From contig CASHTG010000012.1 of assembly GCA_949357655.1 (NCBI GenBank), forward strand, positions 1,488,001 to 1,552,000: a stretch of 64,000 bases of DNA. Direction: 5' to 3'. Shown here one piece after another: positions 25,855 through 37,733 of the stretch (positions within the stretch are counted from its first letter, which is position 1; each line of letters opens with the position of its first letter). The position numbers were made by a program, and so were the translations under genes. The notes under the pieces are model-generated. The model was not told the origin of the DNA. It did no database searches and was given only the letters and a program-made list of their open reading frames with translations. The stretch comes from Parascedosporium putredinis (Eukaryota; Ascomycota; Sordariomycetes; Microascales; Microascaceae).

Positions 25855-26298
25855 TCTATCAATGCATTCTACGGGGCCTCATAATGGCCGGGCTGAGGTA
25901 CACATTCTGCGTGCTCAAGGTGCTCAAGCCGAGCTCAAGGTAATTTTAGTCAAGGTTTTCATGCCAGCCAGTCATCTCACAGCTGGTGTAGTTAGGATGC
26001 ATAAGCCTTGATGACGCGCGAAGGGTCATCTCGGTGCCGGACTGGGATGAATTTCGTACGTTTAAAGACCCTTCTGGAACCCGGGCTCCCGATCAATCGG
26101 TGTAACGTAACGTCAAGTCGTTCTATGAAGGGGCCTTTGCTCCCCACCTCCGTTAAGCCGACTACGCAGCCTCAGTCATGGTCATGGTCGAGTCCTTCAT
26201 CGCCGGGCAAGTTGACGACGCCACTGTCTGAGTTAGCAAAAGCACGAAAGGCAGATTCTCACCGGCACCAGCACCAGCAAAATTGACAAAATCTAGAA
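25855..26298. other. Intergenic
   Basis: Downstream flank of the NACHT gene. Short open frames only, no family resemblance. Confidence 0.45.
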
Positions 26299-26717
26299 AT
26301 GGATCATCGTGGAAACGCAATTCCGTTCTTCGAGTGGGAAGGATTCCCGGAGGACCGGGGACCCTTTACGAGGAATGCTAATTCTGGGCCGGGGACCCAC
26401 ATCAAATATCACCCCGTTTGAGCCCTTCTCCCTGCAATTGCGAACATTCGGTGTTATTCGGCTTGGCGTTGCGGGGAGGTACACAACGAGGAGGCGATGG
26501 CGACAGCCAGAACAGCGATGATCTGCCACCCCGTGACATGTATGCTATCCAACGAAGCGATTTATTCTTCATCCCGAGTTACACCAAGGTGGATATGCAG
26601 GATGCGTTAGGCGCGTTTGTCTGGCTCCTTTGGCAGGATGTGGCTGTGTTCATCAACCACCATCATAATGACAAGACACTGCCTCTGACTGTGCCAGAAT
26701 CCTCCCATAGTCCCTAG
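26299..26717 (+). CDS. Hypothetical protein, unrecognised
   Basis: A frame from ATG 26299 becomes a 139-residue ORF if one C is added to the CCCC run at 26412-26415, the same kind of loss seen throughout the window. It begins MDHRGNAIPFFEWEGF, has a Gly/Asp/Gln-rich middle, then a segment of better protein character (RDMYAIQRSDLFFIPSY) and a His-rich end. It has no known motif. It may be a small gene, a relic belonging to the NACHT locus, or chance. Confidence 0.3.
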
Positions 26718-26858
26718 TCGGCCCCTGAATTTCCTCACAGAAAGTCCGTCTTAAAACGGGCCGACGCCCTTGAGCATCTCTTCGATGGACGTAGTTCGAA
26801 TGAGCATAGGTGCACCACCTGCCTCCTATTGTTGACGTCGGTATTCTCATCTATCAGT

Positions 26859-28297
26859 ATGGCGCTTCGAAACTGGCTAAAGAAAGCGGGCGCGCTGGCC
26901 CTCACGCTAGCTGCGCTCCCTTTGCGGCCGCACAAGGCGGCGAGTTCCGCAATCCCCTCAACTCCGGAGCGGACCCGACGCTCGTGCATTTCCAAGGCAA
27001 CTACTACCTGTCGGTAACCCAGGGAAGCCGCATTTCCATCTGGAAGTCCCCAGCCTGGCCAACCTCGCCGCCGTCGAACCCGTCGAGGTATGGCGCGACA
27101 CGGAGCCCAGCCGCAGCACCGAGATCTGGGCCCCGGCGCTGCACCAATTCGAGAGCGGGGCCAGCTCCGCTGGTACATTTACTACACGGCCGCCGACAGC
27201 CGGCTGAGCGACCCCTCGGAGCGGGACCGCAGCCACAGGCTCTACGTCCTCGAGTCGGCCGGCAACGACCCCGCCGGGCCCTACGCGTTCAAGGCCAAGA
27301 TCGCCGACGTCGGCACCTACCAGATCGACGGCGAGCCCTTTGTGCACAACGGCCAGGCGTACTTTGCCTGGACCGCGCCCGGCCGCGGCCTCAGCGGCGG
27401 GCCTCAGCAGCTGTATATCGCGCGCATGGCCAACCCTTGGACCATCGAGGGAGACGTCGTCCAGCTCCCCAACGACGGCGGCTGCACCGAAGTCCGCGAA
27501 GGGCCTACCCCGCTGTACCGCAACGGCAGGACCTTCCTCACGTATTCCAGCTGCGACACGGGGAAGCCCGACTACCAGATCTGGGCCATCGCCGTCAACA
27601 AGGGCGCCAATCCGCTTTCGCCCGGCGCGTGGACGCAGATTCCGGGGCCTTTGTTCCGCCGAAATGACGAGACGGGCGTGTGGGGGCCCGGCCACCACTT
27701 CTTCTTCAAGTCGCCCGACGGCTCCGAGGATTGGATCGCGTACCACGGCAAGAACACTGCGGAATACACGTACTCGTTCCGCAGCACGCGCGCCCAGCGC
27801 ATCAGCTGGAACGCCGACAATACCCCCAACCTCGGGAAGCCGCTGGCCGCGGGTGCTACCCAGAGGCTGCCGTCGGGCGATCCGGGCCCGGGCGCCATCG
27901 CCATCGACGACTTTAGCACGACTCAGGGCAAGTACTACATTTCTTACACGGGTAGTTGGACCGAGGGGAAGACGTGTGGTGTGAGCTGCTTCTGGGGTAA
28001 CGACCACTACTCAAGCAGGCTGGCGCCACGGCTACTTACCACTTCACCGGGACGCGCATCGGCATCTACGGGTCCTTGGCGCCGGACCACGGCTACGCGA
28101 CATTCTCCGTGGATGGCGGCCCGCCGTCAAACCCGGTTTCGTACTACAATACGATGCGCGTCGGTGAGCAGAGGGTCTACCTCAGCCCCAAGCTCAGTGC
28201 TGGTGCGCACACTTTGACGATCACGGTGACGGGGAATAAGCCCGAGAGCGCGACGAATTCGTACATTACCGTGGACCGTGCCGAGGTGTACGCGTGA
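26859..28297 (+). CDS. Glycoside hydrolase family 43 protein with C-terminal beta-sandwich domain, secreted
   Basis: Likely exo- or endo-acting arabinofuranosidase/xylosidase on arabinan or arabinoxylan. The start ATG 26859 gives MALRNWLKKAGALALTLAAL, a signal peptide ending in AAAQ. The five-bladed propeller carries the catalytic base Asp in ADPTLV (near residue 36), the modulator Asp in QIDGEPF (near 155) and the acid Glu in VREGP (near 214). The C-terminal segment from about residue 355 resembles a galactose-binding-like sandwich with GTRIGIYGSL and VDGG. The frame breaks at 26918-26920, 27048-27051, 27157-27160 and about 28014. Four added bases give 480 residues. There are no introns. It is very GC-rich, hence long false frames on the opposite strand. 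Confidence 0.88.
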
Positions 28298-28643
28298 GGC
28301 ACTTTCTGACTTGGCTCGCTGAAGAAAGTAATAGGATAATAGTGGGAGGAGAGGGCCCGAAGGAGCAAGGACGAGCGGTAGCAGATTTTGGTTTCCCAAA
28401 TCGGAATGTGCTTTGCACCTTCACAAACCACTTACAGATTGACAAGATTTCATTTAGCTCAAGAGTTGTGTGGTTCCATTAAGATAATAGATAGATCGAG
28501 CTACGCAAAGATAGTAAATTTAGCAACGTTTAGATCTTGTACCCATCTACTCCACTGTGCGCCACAGTCCACAATTCCGTCAGTCTGAAGGAAGCGGAAG
28601 CGTTCATAGATCTCTAGCTCATCTTGAAGTTGACCCACAACAC
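28298..28643. other. Intergenic between convergent genes
   Basis: 3' flanks of the GH43 gene and of the carboxylesterase. Nothing else is recognised. Confidence 0.5.
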
Positions 28644-30506
28644 CTAGAACCCTAGTTGTTCAATCATACCGGCCGAGTTGATAAAGTCACATCTCTCCCT
28701 CAGCCTCTGGGCCCTCAAGGAATCGACCGAGTCAGGACCATCAATCGGATGCAGCCCTTCGTCCGGCCCTCCAGCGATGAAGATGGAGAAATCACGCTTA
28801 TTCTGCAAGGCGGGCCCGAACCCTCAAACGTCTCGTGGCCCTCGAGGCTAGGCTTGCCGTACGTCGCAAAAGTGGACCAAGTCCTCGAGCCGCGCCTCAG
28901 CAACGCCTCGTCCTCGGGGTCGGGTCAATCGTGAATCCCGATTCGTCATAGGAGGAGATGTTTCCAAAGATGTAGGGAAATTCGGACGTGTGGACCGGGC
29001 CCATACCTGCCGGTAGGCCGAAATGCTCGAGCAAGGGGTCAAAGACGGTCTGGTTCCAGTCGTACACGTAGAGGTCCTTGTTTCCGTGCTTGCGAAGTTG
29101 CTGGGCGTAGAATAGCGGTTCGCAGGACATGATGATGTCCCTCACGATGCGCGCCGAGCGGTGGAATTCGGGCACGAGATCCTCGCTGGATCCCGCTTCG
29201 AAATCGGAGACAGGGTACAGTGAGAGAAGAGTATCGATATTGTCGCTCGTCACGCCGGGGAGGTATGCTGAGATGAGCTCATGCGTCTGTTCGGCAGTCT
29301 TGACATCCGTGCTGACGTAGATGTTGAGGTCTTTATCCGTCCAGCCAAACATGGTGGGGACGATGGCGAGGCGTCCGTCACGGATCAGCTCCGACGGCGC
29401 GGCGGGGAGGAAATCCCCGTCCACGGAGGGGAGCCAGATATCGCCGATATTGTGCGCGAGGTCGTCAAACTTGGTGGCGATGGACGCGTTGAGGAGGTTC
29501 TCGGTGTCAAAGGCGCGCAGGCACTCTACCGTCTCGTCGGAGTGCAGGTCGGCCTCGTTGCAGCCAATATGGTCTACGAGGGCCTGCATGGCGTCGATGG
29601 TGAAGGTGCCCGTGAGGCCCGGCTCCAGACACTGGCTCTGGGCGATGGCGCGCTGGAAGGGGACGGGTTTATCGCCACCGTAGGCGAGGAGGTGCAAGCC
29701 CACAGCGAGGCCTAGAGGAAAATTAGCCCGCTGCGAAGGAAAAGAAAGAAAGAAAAAAGTGAGAAATCGATAATGCCATACCGCCTGACGACTGCCCGAA
29801 GATGGTGACTCGGTTGGGATCGCCGCCAAAGTATTCAATGTTGTCTCGTACCCACTCGAGCGCGAGCCGCTGGTCTCTCATTCCGGCATTCGTCGAGCCT
29901 TCAGATAGTAAAGCATCCGACTGTGCAAACCCGAAAACTATCGTCAGCTGTTAGCAATCTCGTTGGCGTGATGAAGATGAACTTTTCGGAGGTTGTCCTA
30001 CAGCCGAGACGGTAATTTACCGCGACGTGGATGATGGGGTTCCCATTTTCGACAGACTGCTGGACCATCCCATCCGGCGCCGTCGTGATCTCGCTATTGC
30101 TTCCCGTCCAGAAGCCACCACCGTGGATCCACACAATGACAGGCAGTTCATCTCCCTCCTCCGTCCCATCCGGACGTGCAATATTGAGGTTCAAGCAATC
30201 CTCGGAAACGTCGACGATTGGGGTCAGCGCAAGCGGTGCGTTGATTGCTCCGAGGGGCTGCGGGCACGAAGGGCCGTACGATTGGGCCTTGACGGTGCTG
30301 CCGGCGACGGGGACGTGCGGGCGCGGCGGTTTGAAGCGATTCGCGCCTCCGGTGTCCTGGCCGTAGGGGATATTGAGGAAGACTTCGATCCCATTCCGCA
30401 CGAGGCCCTTGTATGTCACGTCGTTGGCACTATCATAGGCGCGCGGGGTGCAGTGTGCGGCCACGGCGTGCAAGAACAGGACGCTCTGGAGTTTGGCGTA
30501 CTTCAT
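28644..30506 (-). CDS. Type-B carboxylesterase/lipase, secreted
   Basis: An alpha/beta-hydrolase of the cholinesterase/lipase family. Exons: 30002-30506, 29782-29937, 28644-29711. A signal peptide (MKYAKLQSVLFLHAVAAH) precedes the family start GLVRNGIEVFLNIPYG. The oxyanion-hole motif WIHGGGFW is near residue 130. The nucleophile elbow GQSSGG carries Ser about 218, and the second intron splits its last Gly codon. The catalytic His lies in GPVHTSE, in the position of the family G-x-x-H-x-x-E block. The frame breaks at 28916-28919 and 28821-28823. Correcting both extends the protein past a false stop to 576 residues, ending at TAG 28644-28646. The substrate is unknown; its position beside GH43 is compatible with removal of wall ester groups, which is inference. 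Confidence 0.9.
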
Positions 30507-31769
30507 GATTAAAGCTCAGAGCAAGACTTTCCCAATGTTTTTCACAGTACGCGATGTGGGTGGGCCGAGGAGGATGAAGACGGAGCGGTCAAAGATTCAA
30601 GGTTGGGTGCGTCCGCGAGTTACATTATGTATGTTCGTTATACGAGTCTCACAAGCACATATGCAATCGAGGAAAAGCAAGGCGGTTTCCGGTGATTGAG
30701 TGGGGAATCGATATGCGGTGATAGGGTTGCGGCCGCCAGACAATCCGTCAATATCGTCATGGCGGATCGCGTCAGCTTACTGCCGAGGGGACTTCTGCGC
30801 GCGCGTCGAGGTCCATGGTTCGGCCACTCGTATAATAGAAGATGACTGCCAATAAACGGGCCACTGCAACTGGTGCGGCTCGAAGGAACCCATTCCTACG
30901 GTCGCTGGGAATTGAATTGATCCCTGGATATATAGTGGCCTTTTATGCTCTCAATCCTTTCAAGTTCCTGAAACGGGGCCGGTCGTGTCGGGAGATGTTG
31001 ATGGAAGAACCCTACTCGGAATGCCAGAGCGCGCTCAAAGCTATAATATCCGCGTTTGTATATTTTCTACCTGGGCAACCGCAGTTGCATTGACACTCGG
31101 GCACGTTGAAAAAATGGTGCCATCTCGTCGATCGCTTCCGTTATATCTCGGATATTTCCGGTATCAGCAACTTGTCTCCGTGTTTTCAATGTTCTTATCA
31201 CACACCAGGCTTGCGTACGAGCAGCCAAGGCGACGATAAGAGCTCACCGGCGCCATATCAACTCAACTAAAATCGCTTTCGGTAAGGAAAAAAAAGAAAA
31301 GGAACAGAAAGGTTAGGGGTGGTTGATATATGTGACAACAGGTGGCCATCGCGTCCGCCAGCCTTATCCAAGTTGTGTCCAAGTTGTGTCCAAGCTGGAG
31401 GCTTGGGATGATGCTAGATAACTGCGGCGTCTTGGGACTTGACCACTTCATCCTCAATGCTCCGACATATGATGGGACTTGATGCTTTGGAACGTTTTGC
31501 TCTTGGGTGTCTGTTCTCAGTGATGATATGTGGCTGGGAAACATGAGCATTATAACGGATGGGATTGAGAAGAAGTGTTGGAGGTATCTAGATCCATTTA
31601 TAGTAAAAAAGTACGCGAACGCTAACGCAAGAGAATTATAACTACTCTAATTAAAGGCAAACGCTAGGTTGAGTTCCTCTGGAAAAGAAATGATACTGGA
31701 TGCCCACTACGCAGTCTCAACATAACGTGATGAGTTGCATCCTTCATGCCACGATTTATGCCACCTCAT
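30507..31769. other. Intergenic
   Basis: Carboxylesterase promoter side and the 3' flank of the small membrane protein gene. A 12-bp direct repeat at 31368-31394 is the only structure noted. Confidence 0.45.
31368..31394. repeat. Short 12-bp direct repeat
   Basis: The unit CCAAGTTGTGTC is present twice in tandem plus the first five bases of a third copy. No role is evident. Confidence 0.65.
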
Positions 31770-32508
31770 CTATTCAGATGGTGGATTTGTCCTCCTCCTG
31801 ACAGCCTTGTACGCAAAGTAAGTGCTCACGGCAGCGATGATGAGGCATGGTATACCAACGGCAATAGCAACAGTGTCATTCTTTCCCAAACCTTTCGATT
31901 TGCTGGTCTCCACCGACCCGGAATTACTATCCGTCTTGTCACTGCTAGAGCTGCTCCCGCTGTTGTCGCTGTCGTTCCCATCACTGCCTCCATTGCCACC
32001 CTCGGCGTCGTCATCACTGCCAATCCCGGTCCCCGGCGTCCCGTTCCCCGCTCCCCGTCGTGCTGTGGGCACCACTAATCGCCTCGCTCGCCCATGCGAG
32101 CCAATCCTCGAGGGTAAATATCGAGAGCGGCGTGTCGGTGGACTTGCACTGGTCGACCATGAGGTCGTAGATCTGCGTCATGTTGGGCGGCGCGACGAGG
32201 GACAGCAACATCATGCACTCGGCAGCTGCCTTGGAATGTGTGAGGTGGTTAGAGTCGGTGCACATGCACTGATGGTACGCCTTTTCGGAATCCTGGCTAC
32301 ACCCATCCCGGAAGGCCATTTGGCCCAAACATATGGTGGCCGCGTACGGATAGTTGGAGAAATTAGGTCCGAGAAAGGGAAGTTCTGAGGCGTCGGATTG
32401 GGCAGCCGGCCGACCGGCTGCGAAGGGGACCAGGACGGAAATGGCGACGACGGCAGCGGAAAGGACGTTGAAAGGCCATCTGGGGCGTGACGCGAGATGC
32501 GCCGCCAT
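31770..32508 (-). CDS. Secreted-type Cys-containing protein with Ser/Gly stalk and single membrane helix
   Basis: The start ATG 32508 gives an N-terminal hydrophobic signal region (AAVVAISVLVPFAAG). An ectodomain with six Cys (ATICLG, DGCSQ, HQCMCTD, AECMM, VDQCKS) follows. Next comes a low-complexity Ser/Gly/Asp-rich stalk, a membrane helix (TVAIAVGIPCLIIAAVSTYF) and a short basic tail (KAVRRRTNPPSE) that fits a type I topology. The two halves lie in different frames; two bases missing in the G-rich stretch 32036-32056 would join them into 246 residues. Six Cys are too few for a CFEM domain. The layout resembles fungal cell-wall stress sensors, but the domain is not WSC. Confidence 0.6.
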
Positions 32509-35267
32509 GAAATAAGGAGGGGAGCGCGAGGGAGCAAGGCAGGAGTGCTTCCTTCAATACACGGAGAATCGGCCTGGTTCACGATGCACGTATGAAGGGT
32601 TGAGGCGAGGTTGCGCACACGCACTCTCGCGGCAGGTGCGGAAAAGAGAACAAGGTGTATATCCATAGATGTTTGTCCAGTCGATAAACCTCACGATGCT
32701 CGTCCACAATATCATCAATTGCCCCTTTTCGCGTGGCAGGGGCGTGGCGCAGCCTAATGCTACTTTTTGTTGGTTCTCTTTATTCAGTTTTTGGTGTTTG
32801 GCTTGCCGTTATTATCTGCCCGTTCATGGTCGTGCATCTCGGAGAAAAACGGGACGCACTGCGCCCATCTTTATTTTTATCACATCATCCATTTTATCCA
32901 TAATAGAGGGTTTCGAATGAACGCGCAACTAGCCCTTGTCAGAGGAACGGTCACAGAAGTGTCAATTGACAATCGGAAGGCCTTTTCCCTTTGCGTTGGC
33001 CAACCCATCTGCTCTCAAGGCGGCGACTAGGCCGGGATCAAGGAAATATAAGTAAGGAAAAGAAGAGGAAGAGGAAGAGGCAAGAGAAAAGCGAATAAAC
33101 CAGATCTTGACCTTCGCGACGATGTACCGAGGTACAGCAATGGGGCAATACAATGGGAAGGGTGATATAGACGTCGCGCGAACGACCTTATTCGTCAGTG
33201 GGCAAGCTAGCGACTACTTTGTCCCGACATTCATCCATGGATTCCAGGGTCTGATAAAGAAATCTATCCGTTTCGAGCGAACCCCAGACAGTCCCGTTCT
33301 CCCGAGCATGCATGTGGGGAAAGGTGTAGATCTCTTCGGACAATATGCCACAATGTGGATGCTTTTTTATGTGCGGTTGCGAGTTGCGGCGTCCATGGAG
33401 CAAGCGTCTGGGGAATTTCCCGCCCATGGTGACAGGGACCAGTCGGAATCGGTTTTATCAACGATTTCAAATATTTGGAGACGGGGGCCGTTTTCTTCCT
33501 CAAAAGTCCATGCCAGCAGCTAAATCTAGTTGACCATCTTCGCTTGTTAGCCCCTCGCGCCCCCAGGTTTCCAGTGGAAAGGATCGTCTTTCTCCGCAGC
33601 CCCGGACCATCGCAATTCATAAGCATCGCACTAGGCAAAACGTTGGGAGGACCTGGGAGCGAAGATGAACCTTGCGGGATTGATCCGAGATGGAGGCATC
33701 GATGGGAGAGGGGGCAATTTGAAATGCAACGGGTGCATCCATGACTTCCTAGGAAGCTTCTAGGGTTCCCTCTCTCTTTGTATATAGTATGCTGTCTATT
33801 CTCTTCCCACCTCTTTCTTCTACCATGAGGGCGGAGAGACATCCACGACAAGGTGCTTGGGGGTTTGATGTGCCTTGTTCCCAGGCCGAAGTTTCGGCTG
33901 GAAGCCGAAGCTGCCCCGGCCCGCCATAGCCGTGAGCAGAAACCAGGCTAGTGCCAACAACAAGCACTCCAAAAGCTCCGCTCGAGCTATTCTACCCCGC
34001 AAATACCAGATCTGGGAGCACGAAGAGGGTCCGCTAGGGGACGGGAAAAGAACTCCGCGCAGGTTCCATCTGTGCTGGAGGCACCAGTCGTCTTCAGTCA
34101 CACGCCATAGCACTTGATAAGCAGGGCGAACCACGATTTGTCAATTGACAAACCCCCGAGGCGCATTCACGCACACGCGCTAGCCTAGCTCCCAATCTTC
34201 CCCCGCAATAGATCCGTCTTTCGGGCAGAGCTCGATATATTCACATTGACCCGTGCGGGGAAAACCTGGGGAGACCTGGGGAGCCTGCCATCCATCCATC
34301 CATCCATTTGTTTCATTCTAACTGCACGGACGGCTCCTAGATACTCGCCCCGGCCGGCCCCTCTGTATCTCAGTGACGCAATACAATGGATCCCTGGACC
34401 CGACATGCTTGACTGCTGGGCCTAGTCGCATATGGGGAAAGCACAAGACCACGAGAGCGACCGCTTACAAAGTTCATTCTTCATTTGGTCTCTTCCATTC
34501 CTCCATCAACTGCACGCTGTGGCCCCACCGCCCGCCTGCGCTAATTGGGACGGCCCAAGCTACCCAACAACCATCCCCGCTCACCATATTCTATCCCCCA
34601 GTGCTTTTTCCCTCCCCTCCCGTCATCTTAGTGCGTGGGGAGTGGAGGATGATGAGGCTAGGGGAGGGGGAGAGGAGGGGGAGGAAAGGGGAGAAGAGTA
34701 TGTAGGAAATGGGGGACTCCGCAGGGACGCAAGATCTTCCCCTTTCCTTATTTGTTGGAGATCGCCTCCAAGGGCCACCGAAGTTGAGGATTGGTTGCGG
34801 TCTACCGGAGGATGTGATGCTTCCTTCCGCCCGCATCTTCAAAGGAGCAGAAGTCACGTCCCTTTGGCGAGTTATTTTTCGGGAGCAAAGGCAAAGGGCC
34901 AAATGGGTCGTGTAGTGTAGGACAGAAGCTGCGGTGAGTAGCGCATGTGCGAATGTGGGATGCAGCGACTGGCCCCATGGACGCCACGCGGCGTTTGTTG
35001 AATATATAGACGGGTCCTCGGCGCCCCCATTCGTCCCAATCGTACAATTCAACTTGTCTTTGCTCCCAAGGTTCCCGCTAACGTATCCGGAAGCTTTGAG
35101 CTGTCTCCTCCTCCACCTCCACCTCCACCTCCCTCCCTCCCCTTCTTTGATTCTGCTATATTTCCAGTGTTACACACATAACCTATCCAATCTTCCCCCA
35201 TTCTTCATTTTCTTTACTACTACTCCGACCCTACCTAAGCTTGTTCTCTCCCCTTCAAGCGCCCACA
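32509..35267. other. Intergenic (about 2.8 kb)
   Basis: No recognised gene. An isolated 138-codon frame at 33107-33523 has no family resemblance. A (CATC)n run lies near 34289-34310 and a (CCTCCA)n stretch near 35107-35140, in the leader of the monooxygenase gene. Confidence 0.4.
35003..35010 (+). promoter_or_regulatory. TATA-like element of monooxygenase gene
   Basis: TATATAGA lies about 265 bp upstream of the start codon at 35268, ahead of a pyrimidine-rich leader typical of fungal promoters. Confidence 0.35.
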
Positions 35268-37170
35268 ATGGCGACGGTTGACGTTGTTATCCCCTCCCGC
35301 CAGAGGACTGTCCCTGGCTCCATCAATGTCCCCCTTGCCCAATTCCCTGCTACGCCTACCAAAACTGCCCCAGCCGATGTCTCTCAAATCGCCGCTGGCG
35401 TGGTGGACTCTCTAAACAAGGCACTCGACGCCCGCGACTACCAAGCTATCGCCAACCTCTTCGTCGAGAACGGCTACTGGCGCGACCACCTAGCTCTGAC
35501 GTGGGACTTCCGAACCCTCCAAACCCCGACGAACATCGCCAGTTTCCTCGCCGAGGCCGCGAAAAGCCGAGACGGCTTCAGGTTGAAAAAGGTCAACGTC
35601 GACAACAGCACCGAGACCCGCGCCCCCGTCTTCATCCCTCTCGACGGGCCCGGCGAGACGTTTGGCATCCAAACCTTCATCACGCTCGAGACCTCCATCG
35701 GAAAGGGCCGCGGCCTCGCCCGCTTCGTCGAGGTGAACGGACAATGGAAGATTTTCACCCTCTACACAAGCCTCCGGGAACTCACGGGCCACGAGGAAGG
35801 CACGTACTTCAAGAGACCCGCCGGCGTAGAGCATGGCGGCAAGCCCGGACGCAAGAACTGGGCCGAGCGCAGAGCGGCGGCGGAGGGATTCAACGACGGA
35901 TCCGAGCCGGCGGTCGTTATTTTGGGTGCCGGCCAAGCCGGTCTCACCGCGGCCGCCCGGCTCAAGGCGCTCGGCGTAGAGGCTCTCATCATCGACCAAA
36001 ACGAGCGCGTGGGCGACAACTGGCGCAAGCGGTACCGCCAGCTCGTCCTCCACGACCCCGTCTGGTACGACCACATGCCCTACCTCAACTTCCCGCCGCA
36101 GTGGCCCATCTTCACCCCCAAGGACAAGCTCGCCCAGTTCTTCGAAGCGTACGCGACCCTCCTCGAGCTCAACGTGTGGACCCGCACGGAGCTCGTCCAC
36201 ACCCGCTGGGACGACGAGACCGGCCTCTGGACCGTCATCGTCCACAGGCGGCGCGAGGACGGCACGAGCGAGGTGCGCACTTTCCACCCCCGCCACGTCA
36301 TCCAGGCCACGGGCCACTCGGGCAAGAAGAACATGCCCGAGGTGCGCGGCATGGAGACTTTGCCGGCGACGTGCTGTGCCACTCGTCCGAGTTCAAGGGG
36401 CGCGCGACGACGCCCGCGGGAAGAAGGCCATCGTGGTCGGCTGCTGCAACTCGGGCCACGACATTGCGCAGGATTTCTTGGAAAAGGGCTACGACGTCAC
36501 CATTGTGCAGCGCTCCACCACGCACGTCGTGTCCTCGGCGGCCATTACGGGTATCGGGCTGCAGGGCGTGTACTCGGAGGATGCCCCGCCCGTCGACGAC
36601 GCCGACCTGCTCATCCACGGTTTGCCCACGGCCGTGCTTAAGGCGCTTAACGTGACTATTGCCCAAAAGGAGGCCGAGTTCGATAAGGAGTTGCTTGACG
36701 GTTTGGAAAAGGCCGGCTTCCGCACGGATCCGGGCCCGGATGGCGCGGGGCTCATCATCAAGTACTTTCAGCGCGGCGGCGGCTACTACATCGACGTGGG
36801 CGCGTCGCGCCTCATCGCCGAGGGCAAGATCAAGGTGAAGCAGGGCCAGGAGATTAGCGAGGTGCTGCCTCACGGTCTACGCTTCGCCGACGGCGACGAG
36901 CTCGAGGCCGACGAAATCGTCTTCGCTACCGGGTACCAAAACATGCGCACCCAGACCCGCCTCACGTTTGGCGACGATATTGCCCGCCGCGTCGGTGATG
37001 TCTGGGGCTTCAATGACGAGGGCGAGATGCGCACCATTTGGCAGAAGAGCGGGCATCCCGGGTTCTGGTTCCACGGCGGTAACTTGGCGCTCTGCCGGTA
37101 CTACTCGGCGCTTTTGGCGCTGCAGATCAAGGCTCTCGAGGAGGGCATTTCGAAATACGAAGAGATTTGA
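35268..37170 (+). CDS. Flavin-containing monooxygenase with N-terminal NTF2-like domain
   Basis: FAD- and NADPH-dependent class B monooxygenase (FMO/YUC-like); the substrate is unknown. Residues about 40-170 look like a SnoaL/NTF2-type domain (ARDYQAIANLFVENGYWRD). The FAD Rossmann motif is GAGQAG near residue 222, the NADPH motif GCCNSGHD near 391 (with Asn-Ser-Gly in the usual place), and FATGY near 552. The frame breaks at 36353-36354 and 36397-36400, between the two dinucleotide sites; adding two G restores 634 residues. There is no intron and no signal peptide. It lies 563 bp upstream of the hydantoinase-DUF917 gene on the same strand, suggesting but not proving a shared catabolic role. 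Confidence 0.92.
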
Positions 37171-37733
37171 TTTAGTTCAATTTCCAACGCAACCACCGTT
37201 TAGCTAATTGTTTTTCATCCGTCTTCTTTTTGTACTTTTACTTTGCAGGCCATTCTTCCGTGCCCTGCCGTATGCTGGCGTAATAGGCTATCAATCATAT
37301 CTACAATATTATGAATAACTGAAGACTAAAGTATGGTGAAAACACCAGGACAGACCCGCTGGGAGATCGTCCGCATTTCCGGGCGGAATCCATGCAACTC
37401 GTGGTGGATCCGGAAGTGCAATGCGGGCCCAGAGATGTCCGATGCCGGCGGAGATGTGCAACCTTGTGTCCCCCTCTCCTTCTCCATTCTGCCAACCTCG
37501 CATTTGATGAATTGACCCTTTTGGTCGAGCTGCAGCACACATCCTGAGCTGCAATCACCACGGTCAATCCCGCTTTGCCCCTTGTCCAACGCAAACCGGA
37601 ATACGGGCAATAGACACTGTTTGAAAAAGGAAAAGCCTGTGCCTTGAGTAGGGGAAAAGAAAAAGGAGCCATCGTAAGAGGGCACCGTCGCCTATTTTTC
37701 CTCTTTTATCTCGAGTTGGTATTTCAAGACGAG
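37171..37733. other. Intergenic
   Basis: Monooxygenase 3' flank and hydantoinase promoter. No RNA or gene is recognised. Confidence 0.5.

Noticed and set aside
26958..28007. Long minus-strand frame (349 codons) across the GH43 gene
   Set aside because: It lies antisense to a well-supported GH43, has Arg/Gly/Ala/Val-rich composition typical of GC-rich shadow frames, and shows no family motif.
31899..32508. CFEM domain in the small membrane protein
   Set aside because: Only six Cys are visible and their spacing does not match the eight-Cys CFEM pattern.
33107..33523. 138-codon plus-strand frame
   Set aside because: It has no family resemblance, no promoter element and no splice context, and overlaps equally long antisense frames.
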